DNA of 64,000 nucleotides from Actinobacteria bacterium UBA4426 (GCA_002390705.1 DGQA01000005.1:183522-247521), one strand, 5' to 3'. Positions 43,758-52,615 are shown, counted from the stretch's first letter. The notes: generated by a model from the letters alone, not told the origin. Made by a program: numbers and translations.

Positions 43758-43800
43758 TGGTTGGCCTGAACTGCACCGTGGTGTCAGTTCAGGCCAACCA
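43758..43800 (-). terminator. Long stem-loop between livJ and livH (attenuator or processing site)
   Basis: Perfect 16-bp arms at 43758-43773 and 43785-43800 enclose an 11-base loop that has its own CACC/GGTG pairs. It lies 14 bases after the livJ stop and about 50 before the livH ribosome site. On the minus strand no long T-run follows, so it is more likely a partial terminator or an mRNA-stabilising hairpin. It would give more binding protein than permease. Confidence 0.65.
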
Positions 43801-43814
43801 TCTATATTTCTCTT

Positions 43815-45071
43815 TTACTTAAGGACGACCATTTTCTCGCCATCCCATTGAACAACAAACCCTGCAACACGGGCATCCTGGTTTTCAAAGGTGACATCAC
43901 CTAGGGCACCAGTTATAGAGCCGTTTGTAAGGTCCGCCATGGCATCGCGTACAGCTTGACGGTCAGTTGAACAGGCAGCCAAGATGCTATTGGCAACCAG
44001 GTACGTTGCGTCATAGCGCTCAGCTGTGTAGTTCGAGGCCTCTTCGCCGTCGTACTCGGCAGCAACTGCGTCCACGAACGCCTGTGTCGATTGAGCCGGG
44101 GAATCAACGTGGAAGATCGAAGCCCACGTGACGCCCTTTGCTGCTTCACCGATATCTGCGAAGTTATTTTCGATACCGGCAAAGCCAAGTAGCTCCTTTG
44201 GCGCTTCCCAGCCGGACTCACGCATCTGTGAAACCACAGTTGCATTCTGAGCGCCGACCATCAGGACAGCAACCGCATCCGGATCTTCCTTGAGGATCTT
44301 GCTGATCGGAGCCTTGAAATCCTGAGTTGAGTTCGGCAAACCGGTGCTACTCAGGATCTCGAAGCCGAGGTCGGCAGCCAATGCTGGCAACGCGGTTTCA
44401 GCTGTGGCGATCAAAGTAGGGTTGTCGTTGGCGTACAAGACGCTCATCGTCTTGATGCCCTTTTCTTCGATGTAAGAGCCCACGCCACCCCAGTAGGAGT
44501 CCATGGGTGGTGTGTAGCGGAAGGTGTAGTCGCCGATGACGACGCCCGGGCTACCAGCCTGTGTGTAGACAACAGCAACCTTCTCTTTTTCTGCTATCGG
44601 GGATGTGACGACTGCGCCACTACTGATTACTCCACCCATAATAACGGGCACGTCAGGGTCTTTAGCAGCCTTTGAGAACTGCGCGGCAGCCTCATCGGGT
44701 GAAGTCGCATCGTCGAGTAGCTCGATGGACATCGTTACTCCGTCACCCAAAACGCCACTGGCGTTGATCTCCTTGAGAGCCAAGTCGGCGCCCTTTTCTG
44801 CAAGAATCCCTGCAAAAGCGGCTGGTCCCGTCATGGAGTCAATCGACACGACTTTGATGTCACCCGGAGGCAATACGCAAGTTTCTTCGGCCGCCTCGGC
44901 TTCTTCCTGTGTTGTGTCTTCCGTGGCTGATTCTTCAACCACAACTTCTTCGGTTGCTTCTGCTGTGGCCGCTGTATCTTCGCTGTCACCGCTTGAACAC
45001 GCAGCCAGCGTCAGGACTGCTGAAAGTCCCACCGCCGCTACTCCCAGGCGATGCTTTTTGCTTCTATACAT
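43815..45071 (-). CDS. livJ: ABC transporter substrate-binding lipoprotein LivJ-type
   Basis: A 418-residue lipoprotein. The signal MYRSKKHRLGVAAVGLSAVL then TLAAC gives a lipobox with the lipid Cys near residue 25. A Glu/Thr/Ala-rich linker (residues about 27-62) precedes the type I periplasmic-binding fold. The fold starts IKVVSIDSMTGPAAFAGILA and contains DDATSPDEAAAQFSKAAKDP and VPVIMGGVISSGAVVTSPIA. GGAAGGAACAGG precedes the ATG at 45071, which is preferred over 45107. It captures the substrate outside the membrane for the LivHMGF permease; the ligand is probably a carboxylate of the catabolic region. Confidence 0.85.
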   Translation of the reverse strand: MYRSKKHRLGVAAVGLSAVLTLAACSSGDSEDTAATAEATEEVVVEESATEDTTQEEAEAAEETCVLPPGDIKVVSIDSMTGPAAFAGILAEKGADLALKEINASGVLGDGVTMSIELLDDATSPDEAAAQFSKAAKDPDVPVIMGGVISSGAVVTSPIAEKEKVAVVYTQAGSPGVVIGDYTFRYTPPMDSYWGGVGSYIEEKGIKTMSVLYANDNPTLIATAETALPALAADLGFEILSSTGLPNSTQDFKAPISKILKEDPDAVAVLMVGAQNATVVSQMRESGWEAPKELLGFAGIENNFADIGEAAKGVTWASIFHVDSPAQSTQAFVDAVAAEYDGEEASNYTAERYDATYLVANSILAACSTDRQAVRDAMADLTNGSITGALGDVTFENQDARVAGFVVQWDGEKMVVLK

Positions 45072-45416
45072 CCTGTTCCTTCCAATTAGGTCAATGATCC
45101 GCATCAATTACAAATTTACTATATGCAGAAAAAGCGACCCTGTCTAGGTATTGGACAAATTCTATGCGCATAGTTGTCAATCTGTTACTTTTACCTACAC
45201 GATCCGCACGTCGCGGGCCCAATTTTGATGATCACAAGCCACACGCAGTTGTCGCACGTGGGGCTGAGCCAAAATAACCTTGCACTCTTGTGCCGGCCAA
45301 AACCGCAGCTCTACCGTGTTTGCCCTCAAAGCGAACGTTCTGACCAATCTGGTACCTTGCGTTAGGGCATGATCCTGATCAACGCGGGAATTTTAACAGC
45401 CTTAACGGAGAGCTAA
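45072..45416. other. Divergent intergenic region livJ / MFS
   Basis: No gene is supported. The stretch must contain the liv operon promoter (minus) and the MFS promoter (plus). GGAGAG precedes the GTG at 45417. No clear operator palindrome is seen. Confidence 0.35.
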
Positions 45417-46691
45417 GTGGTGGAATCAAGACCCGAGTATCCCTCTTCACATCCCGCAAGGTTCAGGCTTCCACCTTGGCTGCGTGCGACTAGAAACCCC
45501 CAATTTAGAAAAATATGGGCGGTAGCAACGTTGCCTCATTTTGGCTATTGGTTTTGCAGCATTGCATTCCAATGGCTTATTGCCCAAGAAACGGGAAATG
45601 ATCCGATCGCATTAGGGGTGCTCTATTTCTTCATGCTTGTACCCATTTTGTTACTTTCAATTCCAGCCGGTGTTTTGGCAGATCGCATCGACCGTCGCAA
45701 TATCCTTGCTTCTTGCCAACTTGCAACAGTCACTATCGGTCTGACTATGGCGATCTTGTTGTGGCGTGGTGAAACCGAGGTATGGGTAGTCATGACTTGC
45801 GCGTTTGCGGTCGGTGCCGTTCACAGTATTGCCATCCCGTCCAGCGCGGCATTGGTAGCGAACTCTGTGCCAGCGAAAGATCTGTCTAGTGCCGTTCCGC
45901 TTCAAGTCATCGGCATGAATATGGCTCGCATGCTCGGCCCCGCGTTTGCGGGTGCAATAATTTTTTTTGGTGGGACAGCAGGGTCTCTTTTGTCATATGC
46001 AGCGATGGGCGTAATCGGGCTCCTAATAATAGTGACAGTTCCGCGTTTGCAAGCACCGCATATCGCTGCGCACGCGAGTTCATTTTTACTCCAAGCGCGA
46101 GAAGGCATGCGCCACGCGAGGGAAAGCCCCCCATCTGCACTCGCACTATTAATCGTCGGAGTTAGTTCGCTATTTGGAGCTTCATATCTTGCCCAACTAC
46201 CGGTACTCGCAGCCAATTCAAGTGACTCAACAGCTGCATTTATGTTTCTCACTTCGGCGGGAGGCTTTGGTGCGCTCATCAGCGTAATTCTGGTTGCAAC
46301 ACGAAGTCTCGGCAAGCCAAGTACAACTTCCGCAGCAGTAATGCTTTTGGTTATGGGTGCCGTAGTAACCATGCTTGGCCACGGGCCATCGTTGGCAATT
46401 GAAATGGTTCTGGTGGCGATAGCTGGTGGCTTACAATTCGGAATCATGACTACCTGCAATCGAGTAATTCAGCAGGTGGTGAGTGACACTCATCGCGGTC
46501 GCGTCATGAGTCTTTTCACGATGACGTGGGGAGGGTTTATACCTCTTGGCGGTCTGTGGGTAGGGATACTCATTAGCATTGCAGGTTTACCCACAGCCTT
46601 TGTCATCAATGGAGTGATCGCCATGAGCTTTGCGGCATTGATACTGCGTCCCGGCGTCCAGCGTTCGGGGGAGCCGGCACTTCAACTTTGA
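45417..46691 (+). CDS. MFS transporter, EntS/MFS_3-like
   Basis: A 424-residue transporter with about twelve helices. The N-terminal arm is polar (residues 1-30), then IWAVATLPHFGYWFCSIAF and the loop GVLADRIDRRNILASCQLAT. The middle loop (APHIAAHASSFLLQAREGMR HARESP) and the second-half VVSDTHRGRVMSLFTMTWGG are typical of the MFS_3 exporters such as EntS. It is alone on the plus strand. It may export a toxic intermediate, or it may be unrelated to the pathway. Confidence 0.78.
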   Translation: MVESRPEYPSSHPARFRLPPWLRATRNPQFRKIWAVATLPHFGYWFCSIAFQWLIAQETGNDPIALGVLYFFMLVPILLLSIPAGVLADRIDRRNILASCQLATVTIGLTMAILLWRGETEVWVVMTCAFAVGAVHSIAIPSSAALVANSVPAKDLSSAVPLQVIGMNMARMLGPAFAGAIIFFGGTAGSLLSYAAMGVIGLLIIVTVPRLQAPHIAAHASSFLLQAREGMRHARESPPSALALLIVGVSSLFGASYLAQLPVLAANSSDSTAAFMFLTSAGGFGALISVILVATRSLGKPSTTSAAVMLLVMGAVVTMLGHGPSLAIEMVLVAIAGGLQFGIMTTCNRVIQQVVSDTHRGRVMSLFTMTWGGFIPLGGLWVGILISIAGLPTAFVINGVIAMSFAALILRPGVQRSGEPALQL

Positions 46692-46708
46692 GTTCAATCG
46701 AAATGGAA

Positions 46709-47482
46709 TCACATCCGAGCGTTAAGGCCGCCGTCTATAGCCAGCGAAGTGCCTGTCACCCAGTTCGATTCGTCACTAGCTAGGTAGACAGCGTAAGACG
46801 AGACATCTCGAGGATCTCCCAGACGCTTCATAGGATACTGCTGGGATCGGCGCGACAGAGCTGCTTCAGCTTCTTTCTCACCGTGTCGCTCTCTGTATGC
46901 CTGCCGGACCAGCGGGGTCACGATCGTTCCAGGGCAAATTGCGTTGCAGCGTATGTTGTCTTCGGCGTATTCAATGGCAATCTGTCTCGTTAGCCCGATG
47001 ACTCCAGCCTTTGCTGCCGAATAAGAAGCCAAGTTTTCCATACCTTTGAGGCCCGCCATGCTCGACTGCAAAATTATGGAACCATACTGTTGAGCGATCA
47101 TCATAGGAAGGAAAGCACGCGCAGTGAGAAAAACTCCGTCAAGATTTACTGAAAGAACTTTCCGCCATGCGTCAAAAGAAATACTGTGCGCAGATCCTTC
47201 CCCCGCGACACCTGCATTTGCAAAAAGGGCGTCTATTCGTCCAAATCTCTCTAAGACACTCTGCGCGACGCGATTCATTGATTTTTCGTCAGTCACGTCA
47301 GCGGCGAGCCCGACCGCCTCTCCTGGAAAAGAATTTGCCGCATCGCGTGCAACCGTTTCTTCTAAATCGACACAAATAACTGTTGCGCCTTCCTCAGAGA
47401 AGTGCTGACACGATACGTAGCCCAACCCCGATGCACCACCAGTCACCACAACAATCTTTTCGGCAAGTCTGGATCCAATCAT
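46709..47482 (-). CDS. Short-chain dehydrogenase/reductase
   Basis: A 257-residue SDR. It has IVVTGGASGLGYVSCQHFSE, CVDLEETVARDAANSF (Asp after the second strand suggests NAD), ALFANAGVAGEG, ILQSSMAGLKGMENLASYSA with YSAAK, and NWVTGTSLAIDGGLNARM at the end. It converges on the MFS gene and lies in the same direction as the ferredoxin gene. It would suit the oxidation of an alcohol produced by the P450. Confidence 0.83.
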   Translation of the reverse strand: MIGSRLAEKIVVVTGGASGLGYVSCQHFSEEGATVICVDLEETVARDAANSFPGEAVGLAADVTDEKSMNRVAQSVLERFGRIDALFANAGVAGEGSAHSISFDAWRKVLSVNLDGVFLTARAFLPMMIAQQYGSIILQSSMAGLKGMENLASYSAAKAGVIGLTRQIAIEYAEDNIRCNAICPGTIVTPLVRQAYRERHGEKEAEAALSRRSQQYPMKRLGDPRDVSSYAVYLASDESNWVTGTSLAIDGGLNARM

Positions 47483-47564
47483 GAATATCTCATTTCATCT
47501 GTTTGGTTAAAGGATTAGGAACTTACTGGGAGTCGTTTTTGCCAACTAGGTATTCCCTGCTGGA

Positions 47565-47744
47565 TCAACTCATTTGGGTAAAGAATGGCCGGCTGTGCGC
47601 GGCCCAAGAGCCCGGACCGAAGTCGATAGGAGTGTAACTCTCCAACGCGCCCGACTCGACCATCTCGTACACTCCGACATCAGTTAACGAATGAACAAGC
47701 CAATCGCCTTCGGCGTCAACCAAGGCTCGTGGGTGCCCTATCAC
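47565..47744 (-). CDS. Possible small protein in frame after the ferredoxin stop
   Basis: From GTG 47744 to TGA 47565 the minus strand reads 59 codons with a protein-like composition: ALVDAEGDWLVHSLTDVGVY then EMVESGALESYTPIDFGPGS. The frame is the same as that of the ferredoxin, whose TAG stop lies four codons upstream of this GTG. No Shine-Dalgarno is clear and no family is recognised. It may be a real small protein, the tail of a longer ancestral gene, or chance. Confidence 0.35.
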   Translation of the reverse strand: MIGHPRALVDAEGDWLVHSLTDVGVYEMVESGALESYTPIDFGPGSWAAHSRPFFTQMS

Positions 47745-47756
47745 GAGGGGGGATCT

Positions 47757-47954
47757 CTAGGTGTCCCTGACAGTAATTGCTCTTTCTGGACACGAAGCTG
47801 CTCCTAGTCGCGCAGCTTCTTCCGCACCTGCCGGTACGTCCTCCGACTTGACATAGGCTTGTCCGTCCTCCTCGCGAAGGTGGAACAGTTCTGGTGCGCT
47901 CATCCGACACACACCATGCCCTTGGCAAATATCTGGGTCAACACTTACTTTCAT
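47757..47954 (-). CDS. 3Fe-4S ferredoxin (P450 redox partner)
   Basis: A 65-residue ferredoxin: MKVSVDPDICQGHGVCRMSA. Cluster Cys residues are C10 and C16 (C-x5-C, with the usual second Cys of a 4Fe-4S site replaced by a non-Cys) and C55 in ASCPERAITV. This is the actinobacterial 3Fe-4S type that feeds electrons to P450s. It is divergent from the P450 gene, with a 118-base region between them that holds an inverted repeat. The FAD reductase two genes downstream of the P450 start would reduce it. Confidence 0.87.
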   Translation of the reverse strand: MKVSVDPDICQGHGVCRMSAPELFHLREEDGQAYVKSEDVPAGAEEAARLGAASCPERAITVRDT

Positions 47955-47996
47955 GGTCCCTCCATTTTATTTTTTTTCTGAATCTAGTATAACGAT

Positions 47997-48013
47997 TATC
48001 AAGAAGTTTGATA
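47997..48013. promoter_or_regulatory. Inverted repeat TATCAA-N5-TTGATA upstream of the P450
   Basis: Perfect 6-bp arms at 47997-48002 and 48008-48013 lie between the divergent ferredoxin and P450 genes, 60 bases before the P450 ATG. The left arm is part of TTATCAAG, an octamer also found upstream of the CitE-like and SDR genes. Confidence 0.4.
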
Positions 48014-48072
48014 TGATTTTGATAGGCTTTTGTCACTTGTGTCAGTTGCTTTGGGAAAGAGAAGGGGAGATC

Positions 48073-49344
48073 ATGTCAGATAATAACGCCGCTAACAGGT
48101 GCCCGGTAGTTCACTTTGACCACAACTCACAAGAGCATTCAGCGAATCCAGCAGATTCGTACCGCCAACTACGAGAGTCAACTCCAGTCGCGTGGTCAGA
48201 AGCGCATGAAGGCTACTGGATTCTGTCGGACTATCAGAGTGTGTTCGACGCGGCCCGGGATGATGGCACCTTCACCAGCCAGCGCACTCCTTCCGGCGGT
48301 GAAGGCTTAGCTGTAGTGATCCCTAAAACCCCTATGCATATGCACATTCCTATCGAGTTGGACCCACCCGAATTTCGTAAATATCGCAAGATTATCAACC
48401 CAATCACGGCTCCGGCTGCCACGGCAAACATGGAAAACATGATTAAAAAATACGTCACGTGGTTTGTTGACGAAATTATTGAACTCGGGGAAGGGGACAT
48501 CTCCACAACAATTGGCGTTCCCGCTCTCGTCACAGTGGATTGGCTTGGACTCCCCGTTGAAGGCTGGCACAAGTACGCGTTTGTTCACCACCAAGCGCTC
48601 ACAGGCGTTCCGGGAAGTGATGACTACAAGAGAGCCATGGAGGTAGTCATGCCTGAAATCTCCCAAGAAATGCGCCTAATCATTGCTGATCGACGCCGAG
48701 ATCCTCAGGATGACGCAATTAGTGCTCTCGTTCAGCAAGAAATTGACGGTGAATTGATTGATCTTGAAGATGTGTTTTCTATTGTGGAATTATTGCTTGC
48801 CGGGGGCACTGGAACTACATCCTCCCTTGTCAGTCAAACCGTCGTTTGGCTTTACCAAAATCAAGAGGTTCGGCAGGATCTGACCAACAATCCAGAAAAG
48901 TTGGATAAGGCCATCGAGGAGTTCCTTCGCTTTTTCAGTCCGACTCAGGGCCTCGCTCGAACTGTAACGGAAGACGTCGAATTTCACGGATGTCCGATGC
49001 AGAAAGAAGACAGGGTGCTTTTGGCTTGGGCATCAGCAAATAGAGATGAGAAAGCGTTCCCAGAGGCAGACGAAATTGACATTGAACGTTGGCCTAACCG
49101 GCACATGGCTTTCGGTGTCGGCGTCCATCGTTGCGCCGGATCGCATTTGGGGCGGGCAATGGTGAAGGAAATGCTGAGCCAAATCCTCACGCGCATGCCG
49201 GGATATGTTGTAGACCTTGACAATATTGTTCCTTACCCACACCAAGGAACAAATACTGGATTTAAGTCCATACCAATCAGTTTCATGCCTGGGAAACGTC
49301 TCGGCCCTAAGCTCAATAATATTGCAGCCATCTCGACTCGGTAG
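48073..49344 (+). CDS. Cytochrome P450
   Basis: A 423-residue P450. The I-helix oxygen-activation motif is LLLAGGTGTTSSLVSQ, the K-helix ExxR is in IEEFLRFFSPTQGLAR, and the heme loop is AFGVGVHRCAGSHLGRAMVK with Cys354 as heme ligand. The N-terminus is soluble (no membrane anchor). ATG 48073 follows GAAGGGGAG, and the upstream open frame overlaps the ferredoxin start and is not used. With the adjacent ferredoxin and ferredoxin reductase it makes a three-component class I system. It probably hydroxylates the growth substrate as the first step; the family number and substrate cannot be inferred here. Confidence 0.9.
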   Translation: MSDNNAANRCPVVHFDHNSQEHSANPADSYRQLRESTPVAWSEAHEGYWILSDYQSVFDAARDDGTFTSQRTPSGGEGLAVVIPKTPMHMHIPIELDPPEFRKYRKIINPITAPAATANMENMIKKYVTWFVDEIIELGEGDISTTIGVPALVTVDWLGLPVEGWHKYAFVHHQALTGVPGSDDYKRAMEVVMPEISQEMRLIIADRRRDPQDDAISALVQQEIDGELIDLEDVFSIVELLLAGGTGTTSSLVSQTVVWLYQNQEVRQDLTNNPEKLDKAIEEFLRFFSPTQGLARTVTEDVEFHGCPMQKEDRVLLAWASANRDEKAFPEADEIDIERWPNRHMAFGVGVHRCAGSHLGRAMVKEMLSQILTRMPGYVVDLDNIVPYPHQGTNTGFKSIPISFMPGKRLGPKLNNIAAISTR

Positions 49345-49350
49345 TCTCCA

Positions 49351-50580
49351 TTGACTTCGATTGTCGTGTTAGGTTCCGGCCTCGCTGGACTTCGAGCTGC
49401 CGAGGTTCTCCGCGAGAAAAACTTCCAAGGTAAAATCACCTTGGTAGGGGCCGAGTCACATTTGCCTTATAACCGTCCACCCCTGTCCAAGCAGTTCCTC
49501 GCCGGCGAGTGGGAGGAAGACCGAGTGCGCTTGCGCCTGCCGGCGGAATTTCATTCCCTTGAACTGGAATTTCTTAAAGGCCTAAAAGTAGTTGGGCTTG
49601 ATCTTCAACAACGCTCCGTCCAACTCAGTCAAGGGACCGCAATTGATTTTGATGGATTAGTAATTGCAACTGGGGCAGAGAATCGACAATTGCCAGCCCT
49701 GGAAGGACGGCCACGGGTGTTCACCCTTCGAACCCTGACGGAAGCCCTCGCACTCCGCCAGGCGCTGAGTGACGCAAAATCCCTATTAATTGTGGGTGGG
49801 GGCTTCATTGGCTCTGAGGTGGCCGCGACAGCTCATGGGCTAGGTATACGAGTGTGCATTGTTGAGCCCCAGCAAACTCTCATGTACCGTGGTTTGGGCG
49901 AGGAAGTGGGCAGCGCAGTGACCAATCTGCATCGCGAAAAGGGGATCGATGTCCGGTGCAACACCGAAATTGCGCATGTCCATGACGATGGTGAACGCAC
50001 AAGCATAGAACTCTCCGACGGAACTACTCACACACCCGATGTCATATTGGTAGGGATAGGCGCAACACCAACAACCGATTGGCTATCTGGGTCCAATGTC
50101 CACTTAAGTAACGGTGTCGTGTGTGACGAGAATTGTCGGGTGATGACGGCAGATGGCTTAGCAGTCAAAAGTGTCGTCGCGGCCGGCGATGTAGCTCGCT
50201 GGTTTTCCCGTTCTCAAAACTGTTTGGTTCGCAGTGAGCATTGGACGAACGCCCAAGACCAAGCTGTGAACGCGGCACACACGCTCCTTCTAGATCTAAA
50301 TGGTGAAGGTGGTAACGCGCTGCCGTACGACCCCGTACCGTACATGTGGTCCGACCAGTTTGGCAAAAAGATCCAGGCCATAGGATTCGGAGATCCAACC
50401 GACGAAGTACACATTGTGAAGGGTGCATTGTCTGATGGAAAATTTTTAGCAATTATGGAACGTGAAAATAGATTCGTTGGGGCAATTGGTGTTGCCATGG
50501 TGCCCTTGGTCATGCAGGCACGAATATTGCTTACCGAGGGCGCCTCCCTTGACGTTGCCCGTGAAAAACTAGCCAGCTGA
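49351..50580 (+). CDS. FAD-dependent ferredoxin reductase
   Basis: A 409-residue reductase starting at TTG six bases after the P450 stop. FAD motif: VVLGSGLAGLRAAEVLREKN. The PYNRPPLSKQFLAGEW stretch is typical of oxygenase-coupled reductases, the NAD motif is LLIVGGGFIGSEVAATAHGL, the second FAD motif is VVAAGDVARWF and the C-terminal region has SEHWTNAQDQAVNAA. It moves electrons from NADH to the 3Fe-4S ferredoxin. Co-transcription with the P450 is nearly certain. Confidence 0.88.
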   Translation: MTSIVVLGSGLAGLRAAEVLREKNFQGKITLVGAESHLPYNRPPLSKQFLAGEWEEDRVRLRLPAEFHSLELEFLKGLKVVGLDLQQRSVQLSQGTAIDFDGLVIATGAENRQLPALEGRPRVFTLRTLTEALALRQALSDAKSLLIVGGGFIGSEVAATAHGLGIRVCIVEPQQTLMYRGLGEEVGSAVTNLHREKGIDVRCNTEIAHVHDDGERTSIELSDGTTHTPDVILVGIGATPTTDWLSGSNVHLSNGVVCDENCRVMTADGLAVKSVVAAGDVARWFSRSQNCLVRSEHWTNAQDQAVNAAHTLLLDLNGEGGNALPYDPVPYMWSDQFGKKIQAIGFGDPTDEVHIVKGALSDGKFLAIMERENRFVGAIGVAMVPLVMQARILLTEGASLDVAREKLAS

Positions 50581-50615
50581 TTCACACCAAAAATGTTGTA
50601 GAAAGGAAAGAAATT

Positions 50616-51176
50616 ATGAGTGCATCAATTGAGTCGCGTCTGCAAAGGCTTGAGGATCGTGAGGAGATCAAGGAACTGGTGATCATGTATGGCGTGATCA
50701 TGGATGAACGTGACTTCGATGGAATTGATCGGCTTTTCACGATCAATGCCACCTTACGTTCCGCAGATGGAGTCTTTGCGGCAGAAGGTCTCGAAAATAT
50801 TCGCGAGACCTATAAGGGCCGCTTTGACGTGCTAGGTGCGACGAACCACTTCACACATGGCAGCGTCGTCCGGTTTGACCAGAAGGATTCGAATCATGCT
50901 TTTGGCTTTGTCATGGGGCACGCAGAGGTGAATCGCCATGGGACAGCCATGCTGGCGGCGCTTCGATACAAAGATAAATACGTGCGCACCACCAAAGGGT
51001 GGCAGTTCGCGGATCGGATTATGTCCTATATGTATTACCTGCCCGTTACCGACTACGCTGAAGCGTTCATTTCAGACACTCCGGTCCGGGTTTACGGTGA
51101 GCCTGCGCCCGGTGACTGGCCCGATGCTCTCCGCGTCGATGGGGACACGTCTTGGATTCGCGATTGGATTTCCTAG
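50616..51176 (+). CDS. SnoaL-like / NTF2-fold protein
   Basis: A 186-residue cone-fold protein. It starts SIESRLQRLEDREEIKELVI then MYGVIMDERDFDGIDRLF, the SnoaL_4 pattern. GATNHFTHGSVVRFDQ follows, and YKDKYVRTTKGWQFADRIMS near the end. GAAAGGAAAG is placed before the ATG. It is third in the P450 operon. Such proteins often dehydrate, isomerise or hydrolyse the hydroxylated product. An Asp/His pair exists (ERDFDG, HFTHG), but catalysis is unproven. Confidence 0.75.
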   Translation: MSASIESRLQRLEDREEIKELVIMYGVIMDERDFDGIDRLFTINATLRSADGVFAAEGLENIRETYKGRFDVLGATNHFTHGSVVRFDQKDSNHAFGFVMGHAEVNRHGTAMLAALRYKDKYVRTTKGWQFADRIMSYMYYLPVTDYAEAFISDTPVRVYGEPAPGDWPDALRVDGDTSWIRDWIS

Positions 51177-51238
51177 CCTCGCCGCCCATCTAAGCGATGA
51201 CTCGCCTGTGACTTAATTTATTTCCACACTAGAAGAAA

Positions 51239-52018
51239 TTATTTGGCGGTTAGACCACCGTCTACTGGGATTGTCACACCGGTAACGTAGCTGGCCATGT
51301 CGCTGGCGAGGAAGAGCACGACATTAGCGATTTCCTCAGCCTGTGACACCCGTCCCAATGGGATCTGCGCTTGATACGCCGTTTTTCTCGCTAGAATTTC
51401 GGCCTCATCATCTGTGCGAAAGAAGCCCTTCAGGCCTGGGGTGTCGACAGATCCTGGAGCCACCGCGTTCACACGAACTTTATCCGCCGCCAGTGCCAAG
51501 GCCATTGAACGCACCAGGGCGATCACACCGCCTTTAGTAAACGAATAAAGCGGACTAAAGGGGGAGCCAACCATCCCAGAGATGGAGCTTGTGAAGATGA
51601 CTGATGCGCCATTTGCTGCCTTGAGCGCCGGTGTCAGGTAGCCACTCAGGAAGAAGCTGGCACGAGCGTTTATTTCCATCGACACATCCCATTCTTCAGG
51701 AGTGATATCCATTCCAGCAGCTCCTGGTATGCCCACATTGTTGTAAAGCACGTGAAGGACGCCGTGCGAATTTGTCACACGCTCGGCTAGTTTTTCTAGC
51801 GCCTTTAAATCGCGGACATCGAGGACTTCAGCTTCTGCGCTTCCACCTTTTTTAACTATTGCGTCGACTGTTTCCTGCGCCTGCAATTGGTCCATATCCA
51901 CGACTATTACATGGGCCCCATTTTCCGCAAAAAGCTCGGCGGCCGCTCGCCCCATGCCAGATGCTCCAGCTGTAACGAGCGCGACCTTGTTTTTGAGTAG
52001 CAATGTTCTCTCCTTCAT
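51239..52018 (-). CDS. Short-chain dehydrogenase/reductase
   Basis: A 259-residue SDR. It has VALVTAGASGMGRAAAELFA (Ala in place of the first Gly after T), VIVVDMDQLQAQETV, LYNNVGIPGAAG (Val in place of Ala in NNAG), IFTSSISGMVGSPFSPLYSF with YSFTK, and SYVTGVTIPVDGGLTAK. ATG 52018 begins the conserved domain; the frame is open to 52042. It converges on the P450 operon and may oxidise its hydroxylated product. Confidence 0.82.
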   Translation of the reverse strand: MKERTLLLKNKVALVTAGASGMGRAAAELFAENGAHVIVVDMDQLQAQETVDAIVKKGGSAEAEVLDVRDLKALEKLAERVTNSHGVLHVLYNNVGIPGAAGMDITPEEWDVSMEINARASFFLSGYLTPALKAANGASVIFTSSISGMVGSPFSPLYSFTKGGVIALVRSMALALAADKVRVNAVAPGSVDTPGLKGFFRTDDEAEILARKTAYQAQIPLGRVSQAEEIANVVLFLASDMASYVTGVTIPVDGGLTAK

Positions 52019-52615
52019 CAAATGCGGGCCTACTTTTGGCAATTAAGAGGCGGACTTCGCACTAAGTTGTGTTGAAGGTCTTCTTCCTTTACTCATTCAC
52101 ACGCCCATGCTTGTCTCTCAATAATAAACAAGGATAATGATACACATGTTATTGCTATGTGTCTCCGTTTCTTAGGGCAAGTCATAACAAGTGTGTATAT
52201 GAAAACAGGACCCCACGATTCGGTCCGGGTGATGTGACCCGTTACAAGAGATCGTGCCAAGTGCCAAGTGCCAAGGAGCAGCCTTGCACCCGGCTGGAGG
52301 TAGACAAAAGACATTGCTCCAATAGTTGGCCCTGATTCATGTCAGGCCGCACACGTCCGTGTGGTGATCTTTGGTGTGGTGATTACCGAGCGCGAAGATG
52401 CCACGACGGGTCGGTACTTCGCCGGGGACGCTTATGCCGTTAGTTCCAGTCACGAAGCGTGGGTTTTGGGCGATCAAAGCATTGTAACTTTTGAGTTCGC
52501 CGGAACGTGAGGTGAATAGAACTCACCGGCCCGATACCCACCTGCAAAACTCAATGTCCGATCGTGCGGTCTTGGAAGAAATGACCGAACTCGCTCTCGT
52601 CACGTGCCTCAGCGA
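52019..52615. other. Intergenic stretch containing a possible cupin-like remnant
   Basis: No intact gene is seen. On the plus strand, 52331-52510 reads an open frame ending YFAGDAYAVSSSHEAWVLGD then QSIVTFEFAGT and a TGA. This resembles the last strands of small cupins (x-x-AGDAYYVPPGHTP). It lacks a clear start, ribosome site and the metal-binding half. The left part (52080-52200) is AT-rich and probably carries the promoter of the SDR gene. Confidence 0.35.

Noticed and set aside
47953..48072. N-terminal extension of the P450 by 40 codons
   Set aside because: It would overlap the ferredoxin start on the other strand, has no ribosome site and is not P450-like. GAAGGGGAG before 48073 gives a better start.
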